The position numbers and the translations under genes are program-made. This document shows positions 5,833 to 12,392 of a DNA stretch of 14,729 nucleotides, one piece after another. The stretch comes from Dehalococcoidia bacterium SM23_28_2 (GTDB taxonomy: Bacteria > Chloroflexota > Dehalococcoidia > SM23-28-2). The notes beneath the pieces were generated by a model. That model worked only from the letters and a program-made list of their open reading frames with translations. It was not told the DNA's origin and ran no database searches. Within the stretch, counting starts at the first letter, position 1; each line of letters opens with the position of its first letter. The stretch lies in contig LJUA01000009.1 of NCBI GenBank assembly GCA_001303545.1, positions 28,900 through 43,628 on the forward strand. Reading direction: 5' to 3'.

Positions 5833-6483
5833 ATGCACATCCCCGACGGCTTCGTTAGCGGCCCCGTCGCGGGGGTGGGCTTCGTCCTGGCGGGGGTGGC
5901 CATAGGCTTCGCCGTGTGGAGAACGAACCGAACCATCGGCGAGCGCTTCGTTCCCTTCATGGGGGTGATGGCCGCCTTCATCTTCGCCGCTCAGATGATG
6001 AACTTCCCCGTTGCCGGCGGCACTTCGGGCCACATGGTGGGAGGAGCGCTGGCAGCGATCCTCTTAGGCCCCTGGGCAGCCATGATCGCCATGACCGCCG
6101 TGGTGGGGGTACAGGCCCTCGTGTTCCAGGACGGCGGCCTGGCAGCCCTGGGAGCCAACGTGTTCAACATGAGCGTGGTGGCCTGCCTGGTGGGCTACGT
6201 TGTGTACACGGCATTCATCCGTTTCAGCCACATCGCTCCCTGGGTGCGCTATGTCGCTGCCTTCGCCGCTGCCTGGTTCGCCGTGGAGTTGGCCGCCATA
6301 GCCTGCTCCATTGAGCTGGCCCTGTCCGATACCTCTCCTCTCACGGTGGCCCTACCGGCGATGGTAGGAGTGCACGCCGCCATCGGTGTCGGCGAGGGTC
6401 TGATCACGGTGGCGGCGGTGGCCTTTGTCACCGCCACTCGCCCCGATCTGCTCGTAGCGCAAGTGCCAGTAATGGAGGACTAG
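5833..6483 (+). CDS. cbiM: CbiM/NikM-type substrate-binding (S) component of a cobalt/nickel ECF importer
   Basis: A membrane protein of 216 residues starting MHIPDGFVSG, with about six to seven hydrophobic segments. In the solved NikM structure the metal is held by the N-terminal amine of Met1, His2 and His67. Counted from ATG 5833, His2 is present and SGHMVGG places a histidine at exactly 67, which supports this start. Other family landmarks are VQALVFQDGGLAALGANVFNM (about 92-113) and GVHAAIGVGEG with His171. A better ribosome site serves GTG 5785, which would prepend MAMIDPASLESIEAPA. That extension has no hydrophobic core and would bury the metal-binding N-terminus, so I consider it less likely. 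The gene is 34 bp after the regulator and 3 bp before the PDGLE gene. Metal: cobalt or nickel; sequence does not decide. Confidence 0.9.
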   Translation: MHIPDGFVSGPVAGVGFVLAGVAIGFAVWRTNRTIGERFVPFMGVMAAFIFAAQMMNFPVAGGTSGHMVGGALAAILLGPWAAMIAMTAVVGVQALVFQDGGLAALGANVFNMSVVACLVGYVVYTAFIRFSHIAPWVRYVAAFAAAWFAVELAAIACSIELALSDTSPLTVALPAMVGVHAAIGVGEGLITVAAVAFVTATRPDLLVAQVPVMED

Positions 6484-6486
6484 AGG

Positions 6487-6822
6487 ATGAAGCTCCAACA
6501 TTACCTTGGCTTGTTGGTGGTCGGCATAGGAATAGCTGTGCTTATCACCTTTTTCTCTCCACTTGCCTCGTCCGAGCCCGATGGGTTGGAGAAGGTGGCC
6601 GAGAACGAGGGGTTCATACAGGAAGCCGAGGACGCGCCGTACGAGGTCATCGCCGACTATGTTCTCCCCTGGGTTGACAACGAAGATGTGGGCACTATCC
6701 TCGGAGGGATAATAGGCGTGCTCATCGTGGCTGCTATCACCCTGATCGCTGCCGTCGTGCTCTGGCGGTTGCGAGGTGCTCAGCGGCCGACCTCCAGTGG
6801 TGGTGGGCCTGGCCAGCCCTAG
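6487..6822 (+). CDS. PDGLE-domain small membrane component (CbiN/NikN-like) of the ECF importer
   Basis: A 111-residue protein with two membrane segments (about 7-27 and 70-94) and a short extracytoplasmic loop that begins SSEPDGLEKVAENEGFI, the diagnostic PDGLE motif. In nickel and cobalt ECF systems this domain is either a separate NikN-like gene or fused to CbiM, and it is needed with the S component for metal loading. The gene begins 3 bp after the cbiM stop, with its ribosome site GGAGG lying inside the cbiM end, and stops 11 bp before cbiQ. The proline- and glycine-rich C-terminal tail is cytoplasmic and not conserved. A PDGLE type rather than a classical CbiN leans slightly toward nickel, but PDGLE proteins occur with cobalt systems too. 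Confidence 0.87.
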   Translation: MKLQHYLGLLVVGIGIAVLITFFSPLASSEPDGLEKVAENEGFIQEAEDAPYEVIADYVLPWVDNEDVGTILGGIIGVLIVAAITLIAAVVLWRLRGAQRPTSSGGGPGQP

Positions 6823-6833
6823 GAGAAGAGGAG

Positions 6834-7625
6834 ATGTCGATCGGGGCTCGCCTTATCGAGCGGTATGAGGCCGGCAGCAGCGTTGTCCACAGCACGGACG
6901 GGCGGCTGAAGCTGCTCCTTACGGTGGCCTATGTTTTCACTGTGACCCTCACGCCCGTGGGCCACTGGATAGCGTTCGGCCTGCTGGCCGCACCGCTGGC
7001 GGTTGCCGTGGCGGCGAGCAGGCTTCCGGTCCTGCTGATTCTCCGGCGTTCCGCTCTGGCTCTGCCTTTCATTGTGGTCGCCGTGCCCCTCTTGTTCACC
7101 AAGGAGGGCGATGCCCTGTTCACGCTGCCGCCTTTCGGCTGGACAGCCAGTGAAGAAGGGCTGCTGGCCGTGCTCACTATTCTCACCAAGTCCTGGCTTT
7201 CGGTGGTGGCTGTCATCCTCCTCACAGCGACGACGCCAGCAGTGGAATTGCTCCGGGCGATGCGTGCCCTGGCTGTGCCCCGCATTCTGGTAGCCACCGT
7301 GTCCTTCATGTATCGATATCTGTTCGTCATCGCTGAGGAGGCCCAGCGCCTCCTGCGAGCCCGCGATTGCCGCAGTGCCGAGCTGGAAGACCGCAAGTGC
7401 GGCGGCGGCGTCCGGTGGCGAGCGGGCATCTTGGGTCACATGGTCGGCTCGCTTTTCGTGCGCAGCTACGAGCGCGGCGAGCGAGTCTACGCAGCCATGC
7501 AGGCGCGCGGCTATGATGGCGAGGTGCGCTTCTTGGAGGATAGGCCCTGGCGGTTGGCGGGGATCGTTGTGGCAATAGCCCTTGCTCTCTACTTGGTGGG
7601 GGTGGAGATCTATGCGCGCTACTAA
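6834..7625 (+). CDS. cbiQ: CbiQ-type transmembrane coupling (T) component of the ECF importer
   Basis: A 263-residue integral membrane protein of the CbiQ/EcfT family. It has several N-terminal membrane helices (about 25-75, 80-95, 105-130), a cytoplasmic helical region, and a last membrane helix near the C-terminus (about 242-259). Two coupling-helix motifs contact the ATPase: LLRARDCRSAE (about 178-188), a variant of the usual ARG-type first motif, and YAAMQARGYDGE (about 218-229), a normal second motif. CbiQ relays ATP-driven motion of CbiO to CbiM, letting the S component topple and release metal inside. The ribosome site AGAAGAGGAG lies just before the ATG. The 3' end overlaps cbiO by 14 bases, implying translational coupling. 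Confidence 0.93.
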   Translation: MSIGARLIERYEAGSSVVHSTDGRLKLLLTVAYVFTVTLTPVGHWIAFGLLAAPLAVAVAASRLPVLLILRRSALALPFIVVAVPLLFTKEGDALFTLPPFGWTASEEGLLAVLTILTKSWLSVVAVILLTATTPAVELLRAMRALAVPRILVATVSFMYRYLFVIAEEAQRLLRARDCRSAELEDRKCGGGVRWRAGILGHMVGSLFVRSYERGERVYAAMQARGYDGEVRFLEDRPWRLAGIVVAIALALYLVGVEIYARY

Positions 7626-8349
7626 GGTCAGAACAGCCGTCGATACCGCCATCAGGATCGCCAACCTGCGCTTCGCCTATCCGGACGGCGTACAGGCTCT
7701 GAGAGGCGTTGATCTCACCATCGCGGCCGGCGAGAAGGTGGCGCTGGTTGGCCCCAACGGCGCCGGCAAGACCACCCTCCTGCTCCACCTGAACGGCACT
7801 CTGCGAGGCAAGGGCGACATCCGCATCATGGGCCACCTCCTCAATGGCGGTAACATGAAGCGCGTCCGGAGTCAGGTGGGCTTGGTGTTCGAGAACCCTG
7901 ACGACCAGCTCTTCTCTCCCACTGTCTTCGATGACGTCGCGTTCGGTCCTCTATACATGGGCCTGTCCAGAGAAGAGGTGCTCAAGAGAGCGCGCCTGGC
8001 GCTCGAGGAGGTGGGGATGACGGGCCTCGACGAGCGCCTGCCTCATCACCTCAGCCTGGGCCAGAAGAAGCGCATCGCCATCGCCACCGTCCTGTCCATG
8101 TCCCCGACGATCCTCGCCCTCGACGAGCCTTTCTCCAGCCTTGACCCGAGCGCTCGACGCGAGCTAATGAACCTGCTACAGACGCTGCCCCAGACGATGA
8201 TCGTCTCCACCCACCACATCCCGCTCATCCGCCATCTGTTTCCCCGCACGGTGGTGATGGATGACGGTTGCATTGTCGCCGACGGCGACACAGAGGCCAT
8301 CCTAGCGGATACGGCCCTCCTCGAGACCCACGGCCTAGAGGTTTCCTAG
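7612..8349 (+). CDS. cbiO: CbiO-type ATP-binding (A) component of the ECF importer
   Basis: A 245-residue ABC ATPase. Walker A is GPNGAGKT (47-54), the Q-loop FENPDDQLF (Gln99), the signature LSLGQ (147-151), Walker B ILALDEP (167-173), the D-loop SSLDP, and the switch histidine STHH (His201). LSLGQ in place of LSGGQ and the FENPDDQ Q-loop are typical of CbiO-family ATPases. The single ATPase gene should form a homodimer powering uptake. ATG 7612 is chosen because it overlaps the cbiQ end in the usual coupled manner and has a GGTGGAG ribosome site; an ATG ten codons upstream is less likely. About 14 polar residues precede the ABC domain. The operon appears to end here: a hairpin and a tRNA promoter follow. 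Confidence 0.95.
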   Translation: MRATKVRTAVDTAIRIANLRFAYPDGVQALRGVDLTIAAGEKVALVGPNGAGKTTLLLHLNGTLRGKGDIRIMGHLLNGGNMKRVRSQVGLVFENPDDQLFSPTVFDDVAFGPLYMGLSREEVLKRARLALEEVGMTGLDERLPHHLSLGQKKRIAIATVLSMSPTILALDEPFSSLDPSARRELMNLLQTLPQTMIVSTHHIPLIRHLFPRTVVMDDGCIVADGDTEAILADTALLETHGLEVS

Positions 8350-8369
8350 GCCGCTGGCGAGAAGACCTT

Positions 8370-8396
8370 GGCAATGTACCCGACGAGTACACTGCC
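8370..8396 (+). terminator. Imperfect stem-loop after cbiO
   Basis: GGCAATGTAC (8370-8379) pairs with GTACACTGCC (8387-8396) with one mismatch and a 7-base loop, 20 bases after the cbiO stop. Only two T residues follow, so it is a poor intrinsic terminator on its own. It abuts the -35 of the tRNA promoter and could protect the 3' end of the operon message. Confidence 0.35.
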
Positions 8397-8425
8397 TTGA
8401 CACCATCTAGAGGCGATCCTAGAAT
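8397..8425 (+). promoter_or_regulatory. Near-consensus sigma70 promoter of the tRNA-Phe gene
   Basis: TTGACA (8397-8402), a 17-base spacer, and TAGAAT (8420-8425) match eleven of twelve consensus bases. Transcription would begin about 8432, five bases before the mature tRNA. Confidence 0.75.
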
Positions 8426-8436
8426 TGGGCTAGCTA

Positions 8437-8512
8437 GCCGAGGTAGCTCAGGTGGTAGAGCACGTGACTGAAAATCACGGTGTCGGCAGTTCGACTCTGC
8501 CCCTCGGCACCA
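8437..8512 (+). tRNA. tRNA-Phe (anticodon GAA), CCA encoded
   Basis: 76 bases fold as a complete tRNA. The acceptor is GCCGAGG (8437-8443) with CCTCGGC (8502-8508), and the D-arm uses GCTC/GAGC. The anticodon stem is CGTGA/TCACG around loop CTGAAAA, giving anticodon GAA. The variable region is GTGTC (5 bases), and the T-arm is GGCAG-TTCGACT-CTGCC. The discriminator base is A and the CCA end is encoded. All stems pair fully. It is a single tRNA gene, not a cluster. Confidence 0.97.
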
Positions 8513-8687
8513 GCTAAAGTGAAACCTTCGCCGCTTGCTTCGACGCTACCTCACTCTTCCCGACCCCAAATCGCCAGCAAGTCGAACTACCCCTCTACCC
8601 CACAGCGCCCCTTGCGGGTATGATAGGGAATTGGGCCGCGTGGCACCTGGAAGTATCGAACAGTGCACACCGATCAGGAGCTGAATC

Positions 8688-9050
8688 ATGACTCACCCCA
8701 TCTGCCACTTCGAGATCCCTGTCGATGACGTCGAGCGAGCCAAGAAATTCTACCAGGGCCTTTTCGGCTGGCAGATCACGGACACTGGCCAACAGGGATA
8801 CCACCTCGTCCAAACCGGCGAGGGCGAACTGGCTGGAGGCATGATGAAGCGGGTGGTGCCTGAGCAACGTCCGGTGCTGTACATTCTGGTCGAGTCCGTA
8901 GACGAGTACACGAAGAAGATACAGGAGGCCGGCGGAAGCATCATCGTGCCCAAGATGGCCGTGCCCACGATGGGCTACTTTGCTCAGGCCTTCGATCCTG
9001 AGGGAAACGTCTTCGCCATCTGGGAGGAGAACCCTCAGGCTCAGCAGTAA
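8688..9050 (+). CDS. VOC-superfamily (glyoxalase/dioxygenase-like) protein
   Basis: A 120-residue single-module vicinal-oxygen-chelate protein. Its two beta-alpha-beta-beta-beta halves are recognisable from HFEIPVDDVERAKKFYQGLFGW near the start and FAQAFDPEGNVFAIWEE near the end. His7 and Glu113 sit where VOC metal ligands usually lie. Such small members include glyoxalase-like enzymes, antibiotic-binding proteins and epimerases, so the substrate is unknown. ATG 8688 has a CAGGAG ribosome site 7 bases upstream. The 175 bp before it hold only a weak -10-like TATGAT (8619-8624) without a matching -35. The MaoC gene follows after 43 bp on the same strand, which suggests joint transcription and perhaps an acyl-CoA-linked role. 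Confidence 0.87.
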   Translation: MTHPICHFEIPVDDVERAKKFYQGLFGWQITDTGQQGYHLVQTGEGELAGGMMKRVVPEQRPVLYILVESVDEYTKKIQEAGGSIIVPKMAVPTMGYFAQAFDPEGNVFAIWEENPQAQQ

Positions 9051-9093
9051 CCGGTAATCAAATGTCTCCGGGAAGGAGAAGGAGGAATAGATC

Positions 9094-9927
9094 ATGGCGA
9101 TTGACCTCAACTTGGTCGGTCAGAAGCTGCCGCCCACGACCTTCGAGTACACCGATAGGGATGTGATACTGTATGCCTTGGGGGTGGGCGCCGGCACCGA
9201 CGAACTCCAATACGTGTACGAGAACGGCCTCAAGGTTATCCCCACCTTCGGCGTCGTCCCCGCATTTCCCGCCCTTGGCGGCATAGTGAGCTTGGGCAAT
9301 ATCAACCCGATGATGTTGCTACACGGCGAGCAGCGCGTCGAGGTCAGGAAGCCTTTCCCCATCGCTGCCAAGGTCACCACCGTGGGCACCATCAGCGCCA
9401 TATACGATAAGGGACGGGGAGCCCTGGTAGTGATCGATGCTGAGACGAGCGATGAGGCAGGGGAAGTCCTCTGCGTCAACACGTTCGGGGCATTCGTCCG
9501 GGGCGAGGGAGGATTCGGCGGCGACCGTGGCCCCAGCGGCCCCAGGAACGTGGTGCCGGAGCGTGCGCCAGACGAAGTGGTGGAGATGCAGACGCTACCT
9601 CAGCAGGCAGCCATCTATCGTCTATCGGGCGACCGCAATCCGCTGCACATTGACCCCAACTTCGCCAAGATGGCAGGCTTCGACAAGCCTATCCTTCACG
9701 GCCTGTGCACCTTCGGCCATGTTGCACGGGCTGTCATCCAGAAGTACTGCGGCGGCGATCCCGACAAGCTCAGGGGGCTGGAGACGCGCTTCTCGGGCGT
9801 CGTCTTCCCCGGCGAGAAGATCATCACCGAGATGTGGAAGGAGAGCGGCAGCCAGATCATCCTTCGGGCCAAGACCGAGCGGGGCGAGGCCGTCCTCTCC
9901 AACGCAGCGGCCACCATCGCCGCATAG
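9094..9927 (+). CDS. MaoC-family (R)-specific enoyl-CoA hydratase, two-hot-dog (MFE-2 type)
   Basis: A 277-residue protein with two hot-dog domains. The N-terminal non-catalytic one spans roughly 1-140 and helps form the long acyl tunnel. The C-terminal one spans roughly 160-277 and carries the hydratase-2 motif YRLSGDRNPLHIDPNFA, with catalytic Asp180 and His185, followed by ILHGLCTFG. This layout matches eukaryotic MFE-2 hydratase 2 and its actinobacterial relatives, which hydrate trans-2-enoyl-CoA to (3R)-hydroxyacyl-CoA and accept long or sterol-derived chains. The domains are joined by a glycine-rich linker (about 138-150, GEGGFGGDRGPSGP). An excellent ribosome site (GGAGAAGGAGG) precedes the ATG. 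The gene converges with the SCP-x-type thiolase across 54 bp. It probably serves beta-oxidation; the dehydrogenase partner is not in the window. Confidence 0.93.
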   Translation: MAIDLNLVGQKLPPTTFEYTDRDVILYALGVGAGTDELQYVYENGLKVIPTFGVVPAFPALGGIVSLGNINPMMLLHGEQRVEVRKPFPIAAKVTTVGTISAIYDKGRGALVVIDAETSDEAGEVLCVNTFGAFVRGEGGFGGDRGPSGPRNVVPERAPDEVVEMQTLPQQAAIYRLSGDRNPLHIDPNFAKMAGFDKPILHGLCTFGHVARAVIQKYCGGDPDKLRGLETRFSGVVFPGEKIITEMWKESGSQIILRAKTERGEAVLSNAAATIAA

Positions 9928-9981
9928 AGATGGGCTAGCGTCCAAGGAAGCCCCCCTAGGCGCCGCGGTCTCTGTTCACTC

Positions 9982-11199
9982 CTAGGTGGACAGGATGTGC
10001 ACCGAAATGGCGGCCACCTCCGCTCGCAGCATGCCGCCGCCATTCTCGGCCAGGGCCAGTTTAGCCCCCTGCACCTGACGGTCGCCCGCCTCTCCGCGGA
10101 GCTGGTCGAACAGCTCGCAGATCTGGGCGACGCCGGTGGCCCCGATGGGGTGCCCTTTAGACAACAGGCCACCGCTCGTGTTCACGGGCAGCTTGCCGGT
10201 AAGCTCGGTGTAGCCGCTGTCGATGAGGGGGCCACCCTCGCCCTTGCCGCACAGGCCGAGCTCCTCATAGAGAATGAGCTCCGCCGGTGCGGAGGCATCG
10301 TGCAGTTCCACTAGGTCGAGGTCTTCCGCCGTTACCCCCGCCATCTCGTAGGCCTTGGCGGCGATCCGCTCAGTGGCGCCGGGGTCGTCGGGTCGGTGGT
10401 CCTTGCCGGAATCGACCAGGGAAGCGCGCACGAAGACGGGCTTGCTGGTGAACTGGCGGGCCTTCTCCTCGCTGCACAGGATGGCTGCTGCCGCGCCGTC
10501 GCCGATCGGTGAGCACATCAGCCGGGTCAGGGGCTCGGCCACCAGCGGTGATGCCAGGATCTCTTCCAGCGTATAGCGCTCGCGGTACTGGGCGTGGGGG
10601 TTGAGGCTGCCGTGGTAGTGGTTCTTCACCGCCACGCGGGCGAACTGCTCCTTGGTGCTGCCGTAGCGGCGCATGTGGTCGCGGGCGGCCATGGCGTAGA
10701 GGTCCATGAACATGCTGCGTGACTCGCCGGCACCGCCTTCTCCCCCGTTCTTCTTGGAGGCGGCAGCCATCTGGGACATGATCTGCTGCATGACCTCCAC
10801 GTCCACGGCGGCGCCGATGGCCTGGAAGGAACGCCGCTTGTCCTCGTGGTAGAGCTTCTCCACCCCCAGGGCGAGGGCAACGTCGCACATACCGGAGGCC
10901 ACATACAGCCAGGCCAGGTGAAAGGCGGTGGAGGAGCTGGCGCAGGCGTTCTCCGTGTTGATGACGGGGATGCCCCCGATGCCCATCTCTCGCAGAACCA
11001 CCTGGCCGCGGATGCACTCCTGGCCAACGATCAGGCCGGCCACGGCATTACCGACGACCGCTGCCTCGATTGCGGCCTTGTCCACACTCGCGCGCTGCAA
11101 AGCGCCGTCTACGGCCTCCCGGCTCAAGTCCTTGAGGCCGCGGTCGATGTACTTGCCAAAGCGGGTCATCGCCGCGCCCACAACAGCAACGTTTCTCAT
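9982..11199 (-). CDS. SCP-x-type thiolase (lipid-transfer-protein thiolase family)
   Basis: A 405-residue thiolase of the SCP-x/nonspecific-lipid-transfer branch. The nucleophilic cysteine is Cys86 in NTENACASSSTAFH. The domain continues with PIGDGAAAAILC, the VELHDASAPAEL loop (His300), and NTSGGLLSKGHPIGATG (His350). Where classical thiolases have a CxGGG cysteine, this one ends in AENGGG (386-389), as is common in this branch. An acidic/polar insertion at about 130-165, with GGEGGAGES, lengthens the loop domain. Such enzymes cleave branched or steroid-derived 3-ketoacyl-CoA, or act with a DUF35/OB-fold partner; no partner gene is adjacent. The ATG at 11199 has an AAGGGGTGA ribosome site. 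The 209 bp upstream are shared with the divergent DRTGG-protein gene and show no convincing minus-strand promoter. The substrate is inferred only from family. Confidence 0.92.
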   Translation of the reverse strand: MRNVAVVGAAMTRFGKYIDRGLKDLSREAVDGALQRASVDKAAIEAAVVGNAVAGLIVGQECIRGQVVLREMGIGGIPVINTENACASSSTAFHLAWLYVASGMCDVALALGVEKLYHEDKRRSFQAIGAAVDVEVMQQIMSQMAAASKKNGGEGGAGESRSMFMDLYAMAARDHMRRYGSTKEQFARVAVKNHYHGSLNPHAQYRERYTLEEILASPLVAEPLTRLMCSPIGDGAAAAILCSEEKARQFTSKPVFVRASLVDSGKDHRPDDPGATERIAAKAYEMAGVTAEDLDLVELHDASAPAELILYEELGLCGKGEGGPLIDSGYTELTGKLPVNTSGGLLSKGHPIGATGVAQICELFDQLRGEAGDRQVQGAKLALAENGGGMLRAEVAAISVHILST

Positions 11200-11370
11200 G
11201 TCAGTTCACCCCTTCTGCCGCCCAGAGTAGCGCCTCCGTTGCTCGCCCCAGGATCAAGATATATGACGGCAGAGTCGGCCGCAAGAACGACCGCTAGGCC
11301 GGACCATCTGCCCGGACAGGACTGCTGCAGTGCTCTATTCGCTTCCGCAGGAGACCACTGAGGGTGCATC

Positions 11371-11379
11371 TGCTATAAT
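11371..11379 (+). promoter_or_regulatory. Extended -10 (TGCTATAAT) of the BioD-like/DRTGG gene
   Basis: TGC followed by a perfect TATAAT (11374-11379) is a full extended -10 element. The -35 region (GAGACC, 11351-11356) matches only half, which extended -10 promoters tolerate. The gene's ATG is 30 bases downstream. Confidence 0.55.
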
Positions 11380-11408
11380 GCCGACGGTATCCTTACGGAG
11401 GAACGGAG

Positions 11409-12371
11409 ATGCCTGTACTGCTCATCTCTTCCCTACGGCCCCTCGTAGGCAAGACGGCTCTCTCTGTAGCCGTCGCGCAGCGTCTTGCCCAGGACGGCTA
11501 TTCCGTTGGAGTCGCTCGGCTGGCGGCGCCTGAGCCGGACGAGGCCGCGCGAACCGACGCCCGCTGCTTCGCCGCCCTTTCCCTTTCCGCTGAGAGGAAA
11601 CAGCAACCCCTCTCCCTGGATGAGATCGCTAAGCTGGCAAAGGAGGCCAGTTCCCCCGATAAGGTCTTCATTTTTGAACTCCCGGTGGGCTTCCCCCCAG
11701 GCCGAGCGATTGAGACCATGCGGGGCGTGATGGTTCTGGTCGAGCGCTCCGCCGATCTGCCCGTCGACAAGATCGCCGCCCTTCAGAAACAGCTGGGGCC
11801 AGCCTTCGCCGGGCTCGTTCTCACCGCCGTGCCTGCAGCGCGGGCGATGGCCGCCTCCGGCAGGCTAGCTCAAAGGGGAATCCCTATCCTGGCCCTCCTT
11901 CCGGAGGACAGGCTGCTTTCGGCGCCCACCATCGGCGAGATCGCCCAGGCCCTAGAGGCGGAAACGCTCTTCGGCGACGGCCGTACGGAGGAAGCGATAG
12001 AGCGCCTGACAATCGCCTCCATCAGCGCCGACCCCGGTCAGGCCTACTTCGCCCGTCTCGGCCGTCAGGCGGTGGTCGTGCGCTACGACAAGCCCGACCT
12101 GCAGCTTGCTGCCCTGAACGCCGACAGCCGCTGTCTGATCCTCAGTGGCGGCCGGATGCCGCTTTCTTACGTCAGCGAGCGAGCGGAAGCGGAGGGAGTA
12201 CCCCTGCTGATCACCGCCAAGGATACAGTTGCCGCTGTTCAGGCCGTGGAGGATCTATACTCCAGAAGCCGCTTCGGGCCTCAAAAAGCGGAGCGCATCG
12301 CCCAGCTTGCGGACGAGCATCTGCACTACGATGGGCTCCTGCAGGCGCTGGGGCTAGGCCAGAAGAGCTAA
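11409..12371 (+). CDS. BioD-like P-loop / DRTGG-domain protein
   Basis: A 320-residue protein. The N-terminal half (about 1-165) resembles the BioD-like P-loop domain found at the N-terminus of long phosphotransacetylases. It begins MPVLLISSLRPLVGKTALSV, with Lys15/Thr16 in a Walker-A-like SSLRPLVGKT that lacks the first glycine. The second half (about 166-285) resembles a DRTGG domain: LLSAPTIGEIAQALEAE, then LILSGGRMPLSYVSERAEAEGVPLLIT and DTVAAVQAVEDL. No phosphotransacetylase catalytic domain follows, so it stands alone, as in other COG0857-like proteins whose role is unknown. DRTGG domains accompany phosphotransacetylase, HPr kinase-type and CBS proteins and may bind nucleotides. The ribosome site GGAGGAACGGAG precedes the ATG. 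It converges on the zinc-ribbon membrane protein gene, 21 bp apart. Confidence 0.8.
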   Translation: MPVLLISSLRPLVGKTALSVAVAQRLAQDGYSVGVARLAAPEPDEAARTDARCFAALSLSAERKQQPLSLDEIAKLAKEASSPDKVFIFELPVGFPPGRAIETMRGVMVLVERSADLPVDKIAALQKQLGPAFAGLVLTAVPAARAMAASGRLAQRGIPILALLPEDRLLSAPTIGEIAQALEAETLFGDGRTEEAIERLTIASISADPGQAYFARLGRQAVVVRYDKPDLQLAALNADSRCLILSGGRMPLSYVSERAEAEGVPLLITAKDTVAAVQAVEDLYSRSRFGPQKAERIAQLADEHLHYDGLLQALGLGQKS

Positions 12372-12392
12372 GCGGCAGCTAGGAGCAGCGAC

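Noticed and set aside
5232..5981. Minus-strand open frame opposite the Fur-family gene
   Set aside because: It would cross the Fur promoter and the start of cbiM; the plus-strand regulator has all family residues.
6819..7664. Minus-strand open frame opposite cbiQ
   Set aside because: Low-complexity composition (Gln, His, Arg) and no recognisable fold; cbiQ with normal operon spacing explains the region.
9928..9981. Possible bidirectional terminator between the MaoC and SCP-x thiolase genes
   Set aside because: Only weak GGGCT/AGCCC pairing with a long loop and no T-tract on either strand.
11258..11287. Possible minus-strand promoter (TTGCGG ... TATATC) for the SCP-x thiolase
   Set aside because: Spacer of about 15 bases and a poor -35; not strong enough to annotate.
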